DNA of 64,000 nucleotides, from positions 1 through 64,000 of the forward strand of contig JAWKTM010000018.1 in the NCBI GenBank assembly GCA_041399085.1, read 5' to 3'. This document shows positions 8,267-18,391 of this stretch, in pieces. Each line of letters starts with the position of its first letter. Positions within the stretch are counted from its first letter, which is position 1. The notes below the pieces were generated by a model, which was given only the letters and a program-made list of their open reading frames with translations, searched no databases and was not told the DNA's origin. This DNA comes from JAWKTM01 sp041399085. GTDB taxonomy: Bacteria > Planctomycetota > Planctomycetia > Pirellulales > Pirellulaceae. The translations under genes and the position numbers were made by a program.

Positions 8267-9898
8267 TCAAAACGGGCTGGCGCCGAAGGGGTCGGAGTCG
8301 GGGTCGGTGTTGTTGTTGCCACCGGCGCCGGATCCGAAGGGGTCGCTGCCGAACGGGTCGTTGTTGTTGCCGCCGCTATTGCCTCCGTTGTTTCCGCCGC
8401 CGCCGTTGTTGCCCGCGCCGAATGGATCCGCCGAAGGGATCGGCGGGCGCCGGCGGGCGGACCTCCGAAGGGGTCGGCTGCCGCGGCTGGGCGGCCAGCG
8501 TCGTTCGGTTCGTCGCCTAGTCCCTGTTGCACGACATCCGGCTTGGACACTTTCGGCGCGGAATCGTCCTGTAAATGCTCGACCGGCCAATGCAGTTGCG
8601 ACTCGTGCAAGCAAACGATCAAGCCGTCCGACGAGCCGACGAAGATGCGGTCGGTTGCGTAATTCTGATAGATGTGATCGACACCGCCCATCGGCACGAT
8701 GCCCAAACGAGCCGCCGCTCTTGGGATTCAGCACGATCATCTCACCCGTTTGATCCTGGCAGTACAGCCGAGTTTCGCTGGCCGAAATGAAGCGACGGAC
8801 GCCCGGCGCCCACCACTGTTCTTGGCCGTCCGCGATTGAAATGCAGAACATGCCGCCGTTGGTGCCGGTGACATAGACGTTCTCGCCGACGGGAATTGGC
8901 GACGAATTGATTGGCTCGCCCGTGGAAAAACGCCACAAGATCGCGCCGCCCGTTTCCTCGACACAATAGACGTAGCCGTCGGACGAAGCCGTGAAGATGC
9001 GTCGGTCGGCGGCGGTGGCCGGAGCGATGATTGCCTCGGCGGCTTCCAGGCGATAATTGATGCCGGCCGAATTCGCTCGACCGACGTACAAGTGCCCCCG
9101 GTCAGTCGGCCAGATAACGCCGCGCGACGTGGTCACCGGGCGAACCATCGCGTGGCCTTGCGACTGATAAATCCACACCGGGCGTTTGTAGTCGGCCAAA
9201 TCAAAAGACTCGATCGCTCCGCGCGTGGAAGGGACAAACGCCAGATCATCGGACAGGGCCGGCCCGGCGCTGGGCACGTAGGACAGCTTCTTCTGCCAAG
9301 CCAACTCGCCATCGTCGTGCTTCAAAACGTACAGCACGTTGCCATTGATGACCGCTACGTACTTATCATTCGCCGCGGGTCCGTGCGTGGGATGATCGGG
9401 ATTGCCGATCCGAGCGCTCCATCGCGTGGCTCCCGTATGGGCGTCCATCGCATGGATGAAGCCGCGTCGCGAAGCGACGAAGAACATCATTTCCGGCACG
9501 TTGTATTCGACCGTTTTGGCGTCGATGTTCTGAGCCTTCAGATCGTTGACGCGAGCGATGGTTTTCTTCTGCACGCCGTCCTTGCCCAACACTTCGCCAT
9601 ACCGATCGACATCGGTATCCGTATAGATCTCCTTGCGGTTGTTGTAATGCACTTCGATGATGCGGCGCTCGCGTTGCGGGTCGCTCGTGATGTGAAGCGT
9701 GCTGCCGACCAAGCGGTCTCGCCCGCCATCCATCCGAACCGCGCTGGCCCAAGCTCGTTCCAGACCGGCGCGTCGGGCTCCGGCGGTCGAGATCATGCCG
9801 CTTGACCGAAGTTCGGCCGCGGCCGCGTGAGTCGTTGCGAACGTGCTGACGATGACGAGGCCCAAAGCGAACAGGCCGAGTTGGGTGCGAAACAACAT
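8267..9898 (-). CDS. Secreted PQQ/BamB-like beta-propeller protein with DPFG-rich tail (frame broken near the C-terminus)
   Basis: The ATG at 9896-9898 begins a clear signal peptide (MLFRTQLGLFALGLVIVST, ending near AAAAEL). The mature part has repeated propeller blades of the PQQ/BamB type: FFVASRRGFIHAMDAHTGA, YVAVINGNVLYVLKHDDGE, YVYCVEETGGAILWRF and VYVTGTNGGMFCISI. Such proteins are extracytoplasmic scaffolds or dehydrogenase-like domains. The frame is lost near 8712: one extra base in a GGCGGC run breaks NPKSG from RLGIVPMGGVDHIYQN, whose frame continues as more propeller sequence. It is restored near 8440-8455, where the tail has DPFG and Asn/Gly repeats. The most economical reading is one gene with two or three indels. 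An in-frame opening to 10234 is upstream non-coding. Confidence 0.75.
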   Translation of the reverse strand: MLFRTQLGLFALGLVIVSTFATTHAAAAELRSSGMISTAGARRAGLERAWASAVRMDGGRDRLVGSTLHITSDPQRERRIIEVHYNNRKEIYTDTDVDRYGEVLGKDGVQKKTIARVNDLKAQNIDAKTVEYNVPEMMFFVASRRGFIHAMDAHTGATRWSARIGNPDHPTHGPAANDKYVAVINGNVLYVLKHDDGELAWQKKLSYVPSAGPALSDDLAFVPSTRGAIESFDLADYKRPVWIYQSQGHAMVRPVTTSRGVIWPTDRGHLYVGRANSAGINYRLEAAEAIIAPATAADRRIFTASSDGYVYCVEETGGAILWRFSTGEPINSSPIPVGENVYVTGTNGGMFCISIADGQEQWWAPGVRRFISASETRLYCQDQTGEMIVLNPKSGGSFGHRADGRCRSHLSELRNRPHLRRLVGRLDRLLARVATALAGRAFTGRFRAESVQAGCRATGTRRRTERRWPPSRGSRPLRRSARRRPPIPSADPFGAGNNGGGGNNGGNSGGNNNDPFGSDPFGSGAGGNNNTDPDSDPFGASPF

Positions 9899-10093
9899 GA
9901 GCAAGTAGTCCTGAGAAGACTGGAGAAGAGACGAGATGGTCGCGAACCACGGTTCTATCTTACACAGAGCCGACGCGGATGGCACGTTTGCCGCCTGGAC
10001 CATGCCGAAATCGCCATCTAACATGCACCGGGATAGCGGTTTACGGCCGGCGAACGGACGGGCTCGGGATGTCGAATTGGCGGAGCTAAAGTT

Positions 10094-13000
10094 ATGGAGC
10101 GACGAGAACTTGACCACGAGACGGCGAAAGCCCTCGATCTGGTTCTCGGCTATCTGAACTTCTCGTCGGGAGCCCCAGACGCCAGTTTTCTGGCGAATCT
10201 GAACCGGCTGTTTCGCGCCGCGGCAGATCACCACGTGCCAGAAACCCTCGTTATAGCTGGGTCGGCCAGCAGCTTTCAGGGCGTCTGGCCGAGCTCAAGC
10301 AGTCCTCCTCGGCGTTCGCGGACGCCATTCAGGCCGAGACGGTGTTGCGGCTGCTGTTTCAGGAGTTCCCGCCGGCCTATCGCGAGTTTCATCGCGATCT
10401 GCTGTTTCACCAGGACAACGAGACGCTGTTCAATGCCTTCGCCATGGGACGAGCGGCCGAGGTGATTTTGGCCCAGGGCGGGCCGTGGACGAGGCATCGC
10501 GGCGGTTGCCGCTGGTCATCGGGGCGCTGAACGACTACCTGGGCTATCGCCCGGTGCCCACGCTGGAATCGCGAAAGATCGAGCCGCACGCTCACGAGTG
10601 GGTGCGGCCGGTGCCGTTGTACATTCGCGATTCGGGCGTCGCGGTCGGCGATACGAAAGCGTCGTGCGAGCGGCGATCGATTTGCTACAAACAACCGACG
10701 CCGATCTGCTGCGGATGTCGTACTTCGATCCCGATTTGCTGGACGAGCTGGCGTTCGATCCGCGAGCCTACGACTTCGATCATCCGGTGAATCGGCGGCC
10801 GAATTATCACTTTGGCCAGTGGGATCCGCATCAGATCGACAATCAGGGGCGGTATCGGCGTTTCGTGGTTCAGCAAGTGACGCTGGACGCCTTGATGACG
10901 CGTTACGAAGCGACGGGCGGACTGCCGAAGGACCAGTTGCTGTTCGAGGCCGCGGCGGTGTTGGCCGGCACGATCTTGATGGCGGCTGGCGTTTCCGGAC
11001 GCGGGCCCGAGACGCACGACTCGACCGTGACGCTGGCGACGCTGCTGCCGCAAATCGCGCACTATCGCGACGAGTTCTACGAGCGGCTGATCGCTCACAC
11101 CGAGGGCGAACATGGACGGCGACTGCGGGGCGAAGCGATCGACTTGCGTCAGCCGTTCGGCGGAGCGCGGCAAAGTCTGAACGCCGAATTGGCTCGCCAG
11201 CGAGCCCGGCAGTTGGAGCACGTTCATCTGGCTCGCATCTTCGCCCGCATGGGATACGCCGACGCGGCCAAGCGGCAGGCCGACATCGTTCCAGTCGCTT
11301 CGGCCCGGATGCTGTGCCGGATCGACAATCGCGTGACGCTGGGGCACCGACTGGTGGACTCGGGCGAGATGGATCGAGCGGCCGAATTGCCGACGCAGAT
11401 CGTGGATTTTCTGCATCGCTCGATTCAATGCGGAGCGGTGATTGATCCGTGGAACATTCTGGGCTTCGACGCCAACTTCAGCCTGTTCCCGGCGCTGGAG
11501 AACAGCATCCACGATCATCGGGCCGACGAGCTGATCGAGTTGATGGAACGCGTATTCGCCCTGGTGTCGCGAATCTGGAGCGAAGCGGCGGCGCTCGATC
11601 GGCAGGATGTATGCGAGGGAATCGACCTGCAGTTTCGCGAGCTGGCCGAGTGGTGGCGGCAGTTTGCCACGCACGAAGTTTCCAGCGTGAAGCGGCTGGA
11701 CTCTTTGGAGGTTTATAACGCGGCCAAGCACGTGGTCGAAGCGATGCGGTTGTGGCATCGCGGCGGCGCGGCCACTGGCGACGTGCGTTTTTGGGCTCCG
11801 CACGCCGAGATGTTCGACGCACCGAAAGCCTACGCGCTGGTGCTGGACGCGCTGCTTGAACGACGTGACTTTATCGCTTCGATGTCGCTGCTGATTCACT
11901 GGCTCAGCCAAGCCGACCGCGTGCCGTTGGAGCAAGGCGACGTTTCGTTCTCGCGGCTGGCTGAACGGTGGTTGCTGGACTGGTTCGAGGAGAACGGCGA
12001 CCAAGCCGACGGACAACGCTGGAAGATCACTCGCAAATTCTTTGACTACATCGAAGCCAACGCGGAAGACTACTGGAGTGTTCCGCGATTCGAGATCGGG
12101 TCGTCCTCGCGTTCGACGCCGAAGCCGGATGATCCATTCGCCGATGAACCGTACGCGGGCGAAGTTGCGGAAGAGGACGAAGACAACGAGTTATTCGGGG
12201 CGGCCTACGAGGATGTGGTCTATCGCGACAGCACCGACGACGGCGTGGAAGGCGCGGTGTTCGAGACGGACGATCGGGTGTACGAGGCGCTCGAGCGCGA
12301 ATCGCAACGGGTCGTCGAGCGGCTGTCGTTCATCAGTTGCCTCGCGCGGATGTGGAAGGTCGCGGCCGTGACGATGGGCTGTTCGCCCGAGGATCCGGCG
12401 GACGAAGCGACGTTGGATTTGGACGATCTGCGAGCGACGCTGGGCCGCTGGATCAACCGAGCCCGACACAACGGCAACGAACTCCGCGCGCTGTTGGAGC
12501 AAGTCCGCGACTATCATCTGCCGAAGCCTTCGGCCGACCATGAATCGTTGTTGGAATACGACCGGCAGCGATTGGTCAAAGAATCGTTGCTCGAGCGAAT
12601 CATCGTCGCCACGGTTGAGATGTCCGACGCCGTGCGATTGTTGTCGGCCGCCGTCGCCGCTCGAAACGAAGGCCCGCTGGCGCCGAACATTGCCACGGCA
12701 ACGCCCGATGCCGCTTTGGCGATCGTCGTATTCGCCGCGCTGCTGCGGCGCGATTTGGAAGCGGCCCGCACCTATTGGGGCATGTTGTTGGAAGCTTATC
12801 GCAGCGTGCCGCTGTTGTACGTGCCGCTGGCTCGTGGCGGCGATCCTGGCGAGATCGTGACGACGCGGATTCGACAACGAGCGATCCAAGATTTGCTGAC
12901 CGGGATGCCGCGAGCCGGCTTGCTGCTGGAAACGACCCAGTTGGTCGAAACGGCTCGCGCGATGGAACGCCGTCATCCGGTTGGGCCAGGAGCGGTCACG

Positions 13001-14077
13001 GAGTTCGACGAGCTGTTCCGCATCGGCTACACGTCGCTGGTCGAAGCGATCGTGCGTTCGTCGCATACCTGGGACGACGAGGATGCGCCGTCCGATTCGT
13101 TGGTCGCTTCGCTCGAGGAGATTACCGAATCGCTGCTACGAAGCTGGCTGGCGCACAGCCGCACGTTGCGATTGTCGGTACTCGAAAAGGTGGAAGACGC
13201 CGAGCAATGGAACGCGACGGTCGAATTCATACAGCGATACGGCGCGGATATTTTCACCCAGCGGTTTCTGAATCTCGGCAACATCCGCGCGATCTTGCAT
13301 CAAGGCGTCGACGTGTGGCTGGAACAATTGGCGGCCAGCGAGAACCAAACGACGTTGAAGCTGATCGATGAACTGGACGACGGCATCAGCAGCGGCGACG
13401 CCGACGCGCTGCTGACGATCATCCTGGAATCGATCGTCGAGAACTACGGCGAGTACCGCGACTACAACAGCACCACCACGCAATCCGATCGCGGCGAGAT
13501 GCTCTACTCGCTGCTCGACTTCTTGCGGCTCCGGTCGCGATACGATCGCGTCTCGTGGAATTTGCGGCCGGTCGTTTGGGCTCATGAATTGTTGGTCCGC
13601 AACGGACAGAACGAAGCGGCTCGAATGTGGCGACGCGCGTTGCGCGAACGCGTGGGCGAACAGGCCGACAAGTATCTCGCCGAGCTGGCTCAGTTGCAGA
13701 AAAAGTACGCCATGCGGATGCCGACCGTCGCCGATCGGTTGAACGAACGCTTTATCAAGCCGATGACGATCGACCGCATGCGAGCGTTGGTCAAGCCGGC
13801 GATGCAGACCGATTCGGATCATCGCGAGGCTTCGTTCGAGATGTTGGAGAGCCTGACCAACTCGCTGACGCGCGAACCCAGCGGCGTCGGCCTGGATTTG
13901 CCGCCGTGGTTGGAAGCGCTCGAGGAGGAAGTCGAACACGCGCGGGGCGCGGACATCGAAGTCGAGATCGACGAACTGCTGGGCGCGATCATCCCCTCGC
14001 GACCGCTGACCTTGGCCGAAGTCGACGATCAATTGGAGCGAATCGCCACGCTGGTGAACCACAAACGGCGGTCGTAG
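10094..14077 (+). CDS. Giant (~1,330-residue) protein of unknown function, frame broken at the 5' end
   Basis: The ATG at 10094 follows a GGAG box at 10082-10085 and starts MERRELDHETAKALDLVLGY. The reading then passes through three frames and returns to the first. Single missing bases near 10258 (ETL|YSWVGQQL), 10478 (QGG|VDEASRRLP) and 10650 (AVG|RYESVVRA) reconcile everything. From about 10650 to 14077 the frame is intact. The product is soluble, mostly helical, with no signal peptide or membrane segment, and with an acidic stretch at 12120-12260. I see no catalytic motif and do not recognise the family. The three breaks lie within 400 bp of otherwise sound coding sequence, which points to sequencing indels. 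If they are real, translation could restart at the in-frame ATG at 10598. Confidence 0.7.
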
Positions 14078-14138
14078 GAGAGTCTCCCAGACGATCGGCA
14101 TTGTCGCCCATCGCCGCGTGATTTCGCGGGAATTGGCC

Positions 14139-14168
14139 TTGTTCTCCCCGTTTTTCTTGCGGTATAAG
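14139..14168 (+). promoter_or_regulatory. Possible sigma-70-type promoter for the gene at 14271
   Basis: TTGTTC (14139-14144) and TATAAG (14163-14168) are 18 bases apart, with the start codon about 100 bases downstream. The -10 box is good and the -35 box moderate. This is prediction from sequence only. Confidence 0.35.
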
Positions 14169-14270
14169 TCAACTTCGCCTTTAGTCGTCAAGCGATAGGC
14201 AGCCGATATAGGACTTTGGAGCAGCCCGTCTGCTCGCTTCGATTCACCACGCTTTCTCAAGGAGGAGACC

Positions 14271-14684
14271 GTGGGCGCGACGACCTCGATGGCGATTTGC
14301 CTTGCCGCGATTTGCCTCACGCCCGTCGACGACGTGGCGTATGACCGTGTTGACATGGTCGAGGTGAATCACTTCTACGACGAACACGGGAGACCCGTGT
14401 TCGACCAGGTCATTTTCTATGACTGGTGTCCCGTTCAAAGCCGCTACAACGTTCGTGCTTGGCGGTTGTTGAAGACGCCCGCCCAAGTCCCCTATCGCAG
14501 CCGCCAACAAGACGGCTTTGTCGCCGTGTGGTACGACGGCGATACGCTGCGAAAGGTGAAAGCCAACGCGATGCGGGAATCCTGGACCCAGCACGATCCC
14601 GAGTTGGTCGAGCGAGAATACTTGCCGAAAGAGCAGCGGCGCGAGCTGTGTAAGCTGAACGGCAAATGCCCATCGTCACCGTAG
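14271..14684 (+). CDS. Small secreted-type protein of unknown function
   Basis: The 137-residue protein starts at a GTG that follows AAGGAGGAGACC at 14259-14270, a strong ribosome site. Residues 1-20 (MGATTSMAICLAAICLTPV) resemble a short signal peptide. The body holds YDEHGRPVFDQVIFYDW and GFVAVWYDGDTLRKVKANAM, followed by a Glu-rich segment with two Cys near the end (ELCKLNGKC). It resembles phage- or planctomycete-type hypothetical proteins, but I cannot name a family. It lies between the giant gene and the first repeat cluster. Confidence 0.6.
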   Translation: MGATTSMAICLAAICLTPVDDVAYDRVDMVEVNHFYDEHGRPVFDQVIFYDWCPVQSRYNVRAWRLLKTPAQVPYRSRQQDGFVAVWYDGDTLRKVKANAMRESWTQHDPELVEREYLPKEQRRELCKLNGKCPSSP

Positions 14685-14712
14685 CGGTTAGGGTGACGAG
14701 GTTCGGCGCCTG

Positions 14713-14778
14713 GAACCCGCACGGATAACGTTTCGTGCCTGGGACTCATTCTGTGCGTGGAACTCATTCCGTGCGTGG
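14713..14778. repeat. Short tandem motif (GTGCSTGGRACTCATTC type)
   Basis: About three degenerate copies of a ~20-bp unit with the core TGCGTGGAACTCATTC lie immediately before the GGGTCGAG repeat. No coding role is apparent. Confidence 0.45.
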
Positions 14779-14822
14779 GGTCGAGTGCAGCGAGCCCGCA
14801 GCCGCGCCACGAGTCGCGGCGG

Positions 14823-14855
14823 GTGGCACGCCCAGAGTCTTCGATGGGCGTGGCT
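14823..14855 (-). repeat. R2 palindromic repeat, copy 1
   Basis: The element reads GTGGCACGCCCAGAGTC then TTCGATGGGCGTGGCT. Its ends pair (CACGCCCA with TGGGCGTGG) to make a hairpin. The same 33-bp sequence recurs reverse-complemented at 21760-21793. It sits 10 bp from R1 copy 1. Confidence 0.75.
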
Positions 14856-14865
14856 GGCGCGCTGT

Positions 14866-14970
14866 GCGCAGGTCTCCCGACCTCGCACGCTTTTGACCGT
14901 AGGTCTCCGTCTCCCGGCGCCGCGGGGAGACCTTCGGTCGGCAGTTTCGGCGAGGTCGGGAGACCTGCGC
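14866..14970 (-). repeat. R1 palindromic repeat, copy 1 (inverted relative to the others)
   Basis: The ends are a perfect 20-bp inverted repeat (14866-14885 against 14951-14970, core AGGTCTCCCGACCTCG). Inside is a second stem (GACCGTAGGTCTCC paired with GGAGACCTTCGGTC). Reverse-complemented, it aligns with the R1 copies at 21338-21716 and 37155-37266. A nested double hairpin of this kind resembles REP/MITE-type elements. Confidence 0.8.
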
Positions 14971-15141
14971 CGAGCGCGTGTGCCTCGGGTCGAGCGCAGC
15001 GAGCCCCCAACTCCAACCACCACAGGCCGCTTTCCGAGTACACTAGACCGCTCGTAGCTTCCGAGTCCTCTTCCGGGAACTCGGCACGTCCGGTCCACCT
15101 ACTCTCGCCGCGCGGTGAACTTCGCCCGCTCTCAACTCACC

Positions 15142-15864
15142 ATGAAATCACCTTGTTTCTTTGCCCTGTTACTTGTTGGTCTCACCTCGAATATCGCACT
15201 TGCCGCCGCCCCCGATTCCGAACCGACCAAAGCCGCCGAACGAATCGAACGCCAATTGCGAGATGTCGCTGGTTGGAAACTGCATATCCATCCCGAGCTC
15301 TTGGAAAAACAGCCCGAGAAGACCGCGCGAGCCATCGAGCTGTTGAACATCCAGCTTCAGGAAATCCAACGCGTCTTGCCGCCGGCCGTCGTGGCAGAGC
15401 TACAACAAGTGCCGTTGTATTTCTCGCCCGAGTATCCCAATCGGCAACCGTTGGCCGAATTCCATCCGGACGCCGGTTGGCTGCGAGCTAACAAACGCGA
15501 CCCAGCGATGGCCAAGGCCGTCGAGTTCACGAACATCCGCATCTTTGAACGCGAAGTGAACCGAATGCCCAACTTCGCGCTCCACGAACTGGCCCACGCC
15601 TATCATTTCCGAGTGGTGGAAAAGGGTTTTCAGAACGCCCAAATCAAATCGGCCTATGAGCAAGCCAAATCCAAGGGACTGTATGAGAAAGTAGAACGCC
15701 ATCATGGCAACGGTAAACCCAATACCTTTGAACGCGCCTATGCCATGACCACGCCCCAAGAATATTTCGCCGAAACCTCCGAAGCGCTCCTCACCCGCAA
15801 CGATTTCTTCCCCTTCACCCGCGAAGAACTACAACGCCACGACCCCGAAATGTTCGCGCTCTGA
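15142..15864 (+). CDS. Secreted HExxH zinc metallopeptidase-like protein
   Basis: From the ATG at 15142 the 240-residue protein begins with a signal peptide (MKSPCFFALLLVGLTSNIALA). It contains HELAHAYHF, the HExxH zinc-binding and catalytic motif with a further His. About 55 residues later comes PQEYFAETSEAL, whose Glu could be the third zinc ligand, as in gluzincin-type peptidases. It is therefore probably an exported or periplasmic peptidase of about 25 kDa, with unknown substrate. The frame is open from 15115, but the signal peptide argues for 15142. It is the first gene inside the R1-R2-bracketed island, on the same strand as the CHAT gene 127 bp downstream. Confidence 0.7.
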   Translation: MKSPCFFALLLVGLTSNIALAAAPDSEPTKAAERIERQLRDVAGWKLHIHPELLEKQPEKTARAIELLNIQLQEIQRVLPPAVVAELQQVPLYFSPEYPNRQPLAEFHPDAGWLRANKRDPAMAKAVEFTNIRIFEREVNRMPNFALHELAHAYHFRVVEKGFQNAQIKSAYEQAKSKGLYEKVERHHGNGKPNTFERAYAMTTPQEYFAETSEALLTRNDFFPFTREELQRHDPEMFAL

Positions 15865-15926
15865 AAAGAACTCTGGCGGTTGCAATAGGCTCGTGCCGGC
15901 CGGTTTTCATCGCCCCCAAAAAATAC

Positions 15927-15956
15927 TTGAACCACCTTGGGGCGAGGGGGTACAAT
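15927..15956 (+). promoter_or_regulatory. Sigma-70-type promoter for the CHAT-STAND gene
   Basis: TTGAAC (15927-15932) and TACAAT (15951-15956) are separated by 18 bases. The predicted transcript would start about 30 bases before the ATG at 15992, which suits a short leader. Confidence 0.5.
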
Positions 15957-15991
15957 CCGGCGTCTAATCTCGACGCTCCGGAAACCTCGCG

Positions 15992-18391
15992 ATGAGCCAG
16001 CCGACGCTACGAATCTCGCAATCCACGATTGGCCCCGGCCAGTACCGCGCGGAACTTAGCTTTGAAGGCGATGGCCAGCCGCGCTTCACGGCGCGAGCGG
16101 ACTTCGAGTTTCAACTCACACCCCAACGCCGCGAAGATGTTCGCTGGTATCTGGAAGACTATCTGCAATACCCGCACGACCCGGCCCCGAAAATCGCCGC
16201 GCGGGTGGAAGCCGACATGCAGGCGATCGGCGTCGAACTGTTCGCCAAAGTCATGCAAGCCAACGACGACACGCGCGATCTGTGGGCCCAGTTGCGGCGG
16301 CGATTGGATGATACGCGGATTGAGATCGAAACGTCGGTTGCCGAAGCCACTTCGATTCCGTGGGAATTGATTCATGATCCAAAGACCGACGTGTCTCTGG
16401 CTTTGCGAGCCACAGCGCTAGTTCGATCGCATTCGCAAGCGGCGCAGCGGCCCGAGTTGCCGCGAGCGGAAACCGGGCCGATTCGGATTCTGTTAGCAAT
16501 CTGCCGGCCCGGTGGCGACAGCGACGTGCCGTTCCGCTCGGTCGCGTCGCAATTGATCAAAGGATTGGGTGACCAGGCGACCGATTCTTTCGAGTTGGAC
16601 GTGCTGCGTCCGGCTACCTACGAGCAATTGGCGAGAACCCTGCAGCAGGCGAAAGCCGCAGGCAGCCCGTATCACGTGGTCCACTTCGATGGCCACGGCA
16701 TGTACGCCGAGGTCGCGGAACCCACGGGCGATGACGCGGAGGCCGCGGCCGTATGGCTGCAGTTACAGGGGCCGTTGATGCTGAGCGGTCCGCGCGCTGG
16801 CCGGCACGGTTACCTGATGTTCGAACGTCCCGATCACGAGACCAATATGCAGTTGGTCGATGGCCCGACGCTGGGCAATTTGTTGGTTACCAACGACGTC
16901 TCGGTATTGGTGCTGAACGCCTGCCGCAGCGCTCACGCCGAAGCGCCGAGCGAGCCCGAAACGGTGGCGTCGGACAATATCCACGAACAGGTTCGCGCGA
17001 TCGGTTCGCTGGCTCAGGAGGTGATGGACGCCGGAGTCGCGGGTGTGGTGGCGATGCGCTACAACGTCTATGTCGTCACGGCGGCTCAGTTCGTGGCCGA
17101 TTTGTATGGCGAGCTGATCGCTGGAAGGACGCTGGGCGAAGCGGTTTCGTTTGGCCGCAAGCAATTGCACGCCCAGCCGATGCGCGAGATCAGCTACGCG
17201 CCGCGATCGTTGCAAGATTGGTGCGTGCCGGTGGTTTACGAAGCCGCGCCGATCCGGCTGTTCGAGGCTCGCTCCAGCGAATCGCCACAGTTCACGATCC
17301 AGGCCGGCAGCGCCATGCATGGTCGTGGAGCCGTGGATCGCGATCTGCCGCGACCGCCGGGTGTCGGCTTCTATGGTCGCGACGAAACAGTGTTGGCGTT
17401 GGATCGAGCGTTCGACAACCATCGCATCGTGCTGCTGCATGCGTTTGCCGGCAGTGGCAAGACCAGCACGGCGGCCGAGTTCGCGCGGTGGTATGCGATG
17501 ACCGGCGGTGTTGCCGAGCCGCCGTTGTTCACCACGTTCGAAACAAAGCGTCCGTTGCCACGCGTGTTAGATGCAATTGGCCAACGGTTCGGTGCCAGAT
17601 TGGAACAAGCCGGCATTCACTGGCTGACGTTGGACGACGACCAGCGTCGCGACGTCGCGCTGCAAGTGCTCGGGCAAGTGCCCGTGTTGTGGCTGTGGGA
17701 CAATGTCGAGCCGATCATGGGGCTGCTGACCGCATACCCTGCAACCGGTTCGCTGACGACTGGCGAACTGGACTCAGCCGCTGGATACACACCGGACGAA
17801 CGCCAAGCGTTGGCCGATTTCCTGCGCGACGCCGCGGCGACCAAGGCGAAGATATTGCTGACCAGCCGGCGCGATGAACAAAAGTGGTTGGGCGAACTGC
17901 CTTGCCGCATCACCGTGCCGCCGATGCCGATGCTGGAACGGGTGCAACTGACCCGCAAGCTGGCTGAACGACGCCAGCGACGGCTGACCGACGTGGATGA
18001 TTGGCGTCACGGCGGTGATTCACACAAGGCAACCCGCTCACGATCACCGTGCTGGTGGGCCAAGCCTTGCGAGACAACCTCAAAAACGAAGCAACGATCG
18101 AAGCCTTCTGTCGACCAACGGCGAGCGGGCGAAGCGGCGTTCGACGACGAGATCAGCGAAGGCCGCACCCGCTCGCTGGGAGCGTCGCTCAGCTACGGAT
18201 CTGAACACGCCTTCACGGAAGAAGAACGCCGCATCCTCTCGCTGCTGCATTTGTTTCAGGGGTTCGTTGATGGTCTACGCGTTGCGATTTATGGGAGACC
18301 CGGAAACAAATTGGTGCATGGATGCCGTGCGGGGTCTCACGCGAACGTGGAATCCTCCTGTTGGATCGAGCTGCCGATGTGGGACTGTTGA
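15992..18391 (+). CDS. CHAT (caspase-like) protease - STAND ATPase, N-terminal intact part
   Basis: The frame is sound for about 670 residues. Residues ~165-420 form a CHAT peptidase domain: the catalytic His is H235 in VVHFDGHGMY and the catalytic Cys is C311 in VLVLNACRSA. A P-loop ATPase follows: Walker A is AGSGKT at 486-491, a Walker-B-like strand is VLWLWDNVE, and ILLTSRRDE is a sensor-like strand. This is the layout of STAND sensors, in which nucleotide binding and a C-terminal repeat domain control a protease effector. The first ~150 residues are a separate domain. After codon ~670 (about 18003) the frame is lost repeatedly; the ORF's own last ~130 residues are partly out of frame, and the TPR part lies in the broken stretch to 19768. 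By analogy with bacterial CHAT-STAND proteins a defence or cell-suicide role is possible but inferred. Confidence 0.85.
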   Translation: MSQPTLRISQSTIGPGQYRAELSFEGDGQPRFTARADFEFQLTPQRREDVRWYLEDYLQYPHDPAPKIAARVEADMQAIGVELFAKVMQANDDTRDLWAQLRRRLDDTRIEIETSVAEATSIPWELIHDPKTDVSLALRATALVRSHSQAAQRPELPRAETGPIRILLAICRPGGDSDVPFRSVASQLIKGLGDQATDSFELDVLRPATYEQLARTLQQAKAAGSPYHVVHFDGHGMYAEVAEPTGDDAEAAAVWLQLQGPLMLSGPRAGRHGYLMFERPDHETNMQLVDGPTLGNLLVTNDVSVLVLNACRSAHAEAPSEPETVASDNIHEQVRAIGSLAQEVMDAGVAGVVAMRYNVYVVTAAQFVADLYGELIAGRTLGEAVSFGRKQLHAQPMREISYAPRSLQDWCVPVVYEAAPIRLFEARSSESPQFTIQAGSAMHGRGAVDRDLPRPPGVGFYGRDETVLALDRAFDNHRIVLLHAFAGSGKTSTAAEFARWYAMTGGVAEPPLFTTFETKRPLPRVLDAIGQRFGARLEQAGIHWLTLDDDQRRDVALQVLGQVPVLWLWDNVEPIMGLLTAYPATGSLTTGELDSAAGYTPDERQALADFLRDAAATKAKILLTSRRDEQKWLGELPCRITVPPMPMLERVQLTRKLAERRQRRLTDVDDWRHGGDSHKATRSRSPCWWAKPCETTSKTKQRSKPSVDQRRAGEAAFDDEISEGRTRSLGASLSYGSEHAFTEEERRILSLLHLFQGFVDGLRVAIYGRPGNKLVHGCRAGSHANVESSCWIELPMWDC

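Larger units (their letters stand above)
14778..15006. repeat. Direct-repeat pair GGGTCGAGYGCAGCGAGCCC flanking R2-R1
   Basis: Two 20-bp copies at 14778-14797 and 14987-15006 differ at one position (T/C). They enclose the R2 and R1 elements, so the whole block looks like a nested intergenic repeat cassette. The interval 14685-15141 holds nothing else that looks coding. Confidence 0.6.

Noticed and set aside
10685..12016. 443-residue antisense ORF
   Set aside because: It is a shadow of the giant plus-strand gene, with no start signal or recognisable domain.
14685..15114. Coding regions within the first repeat cluster (several open frames)
   Set aside because: Frames arise from GC-rich palindromes; the sequence is fully explained by R1, R2 and direct repeats.
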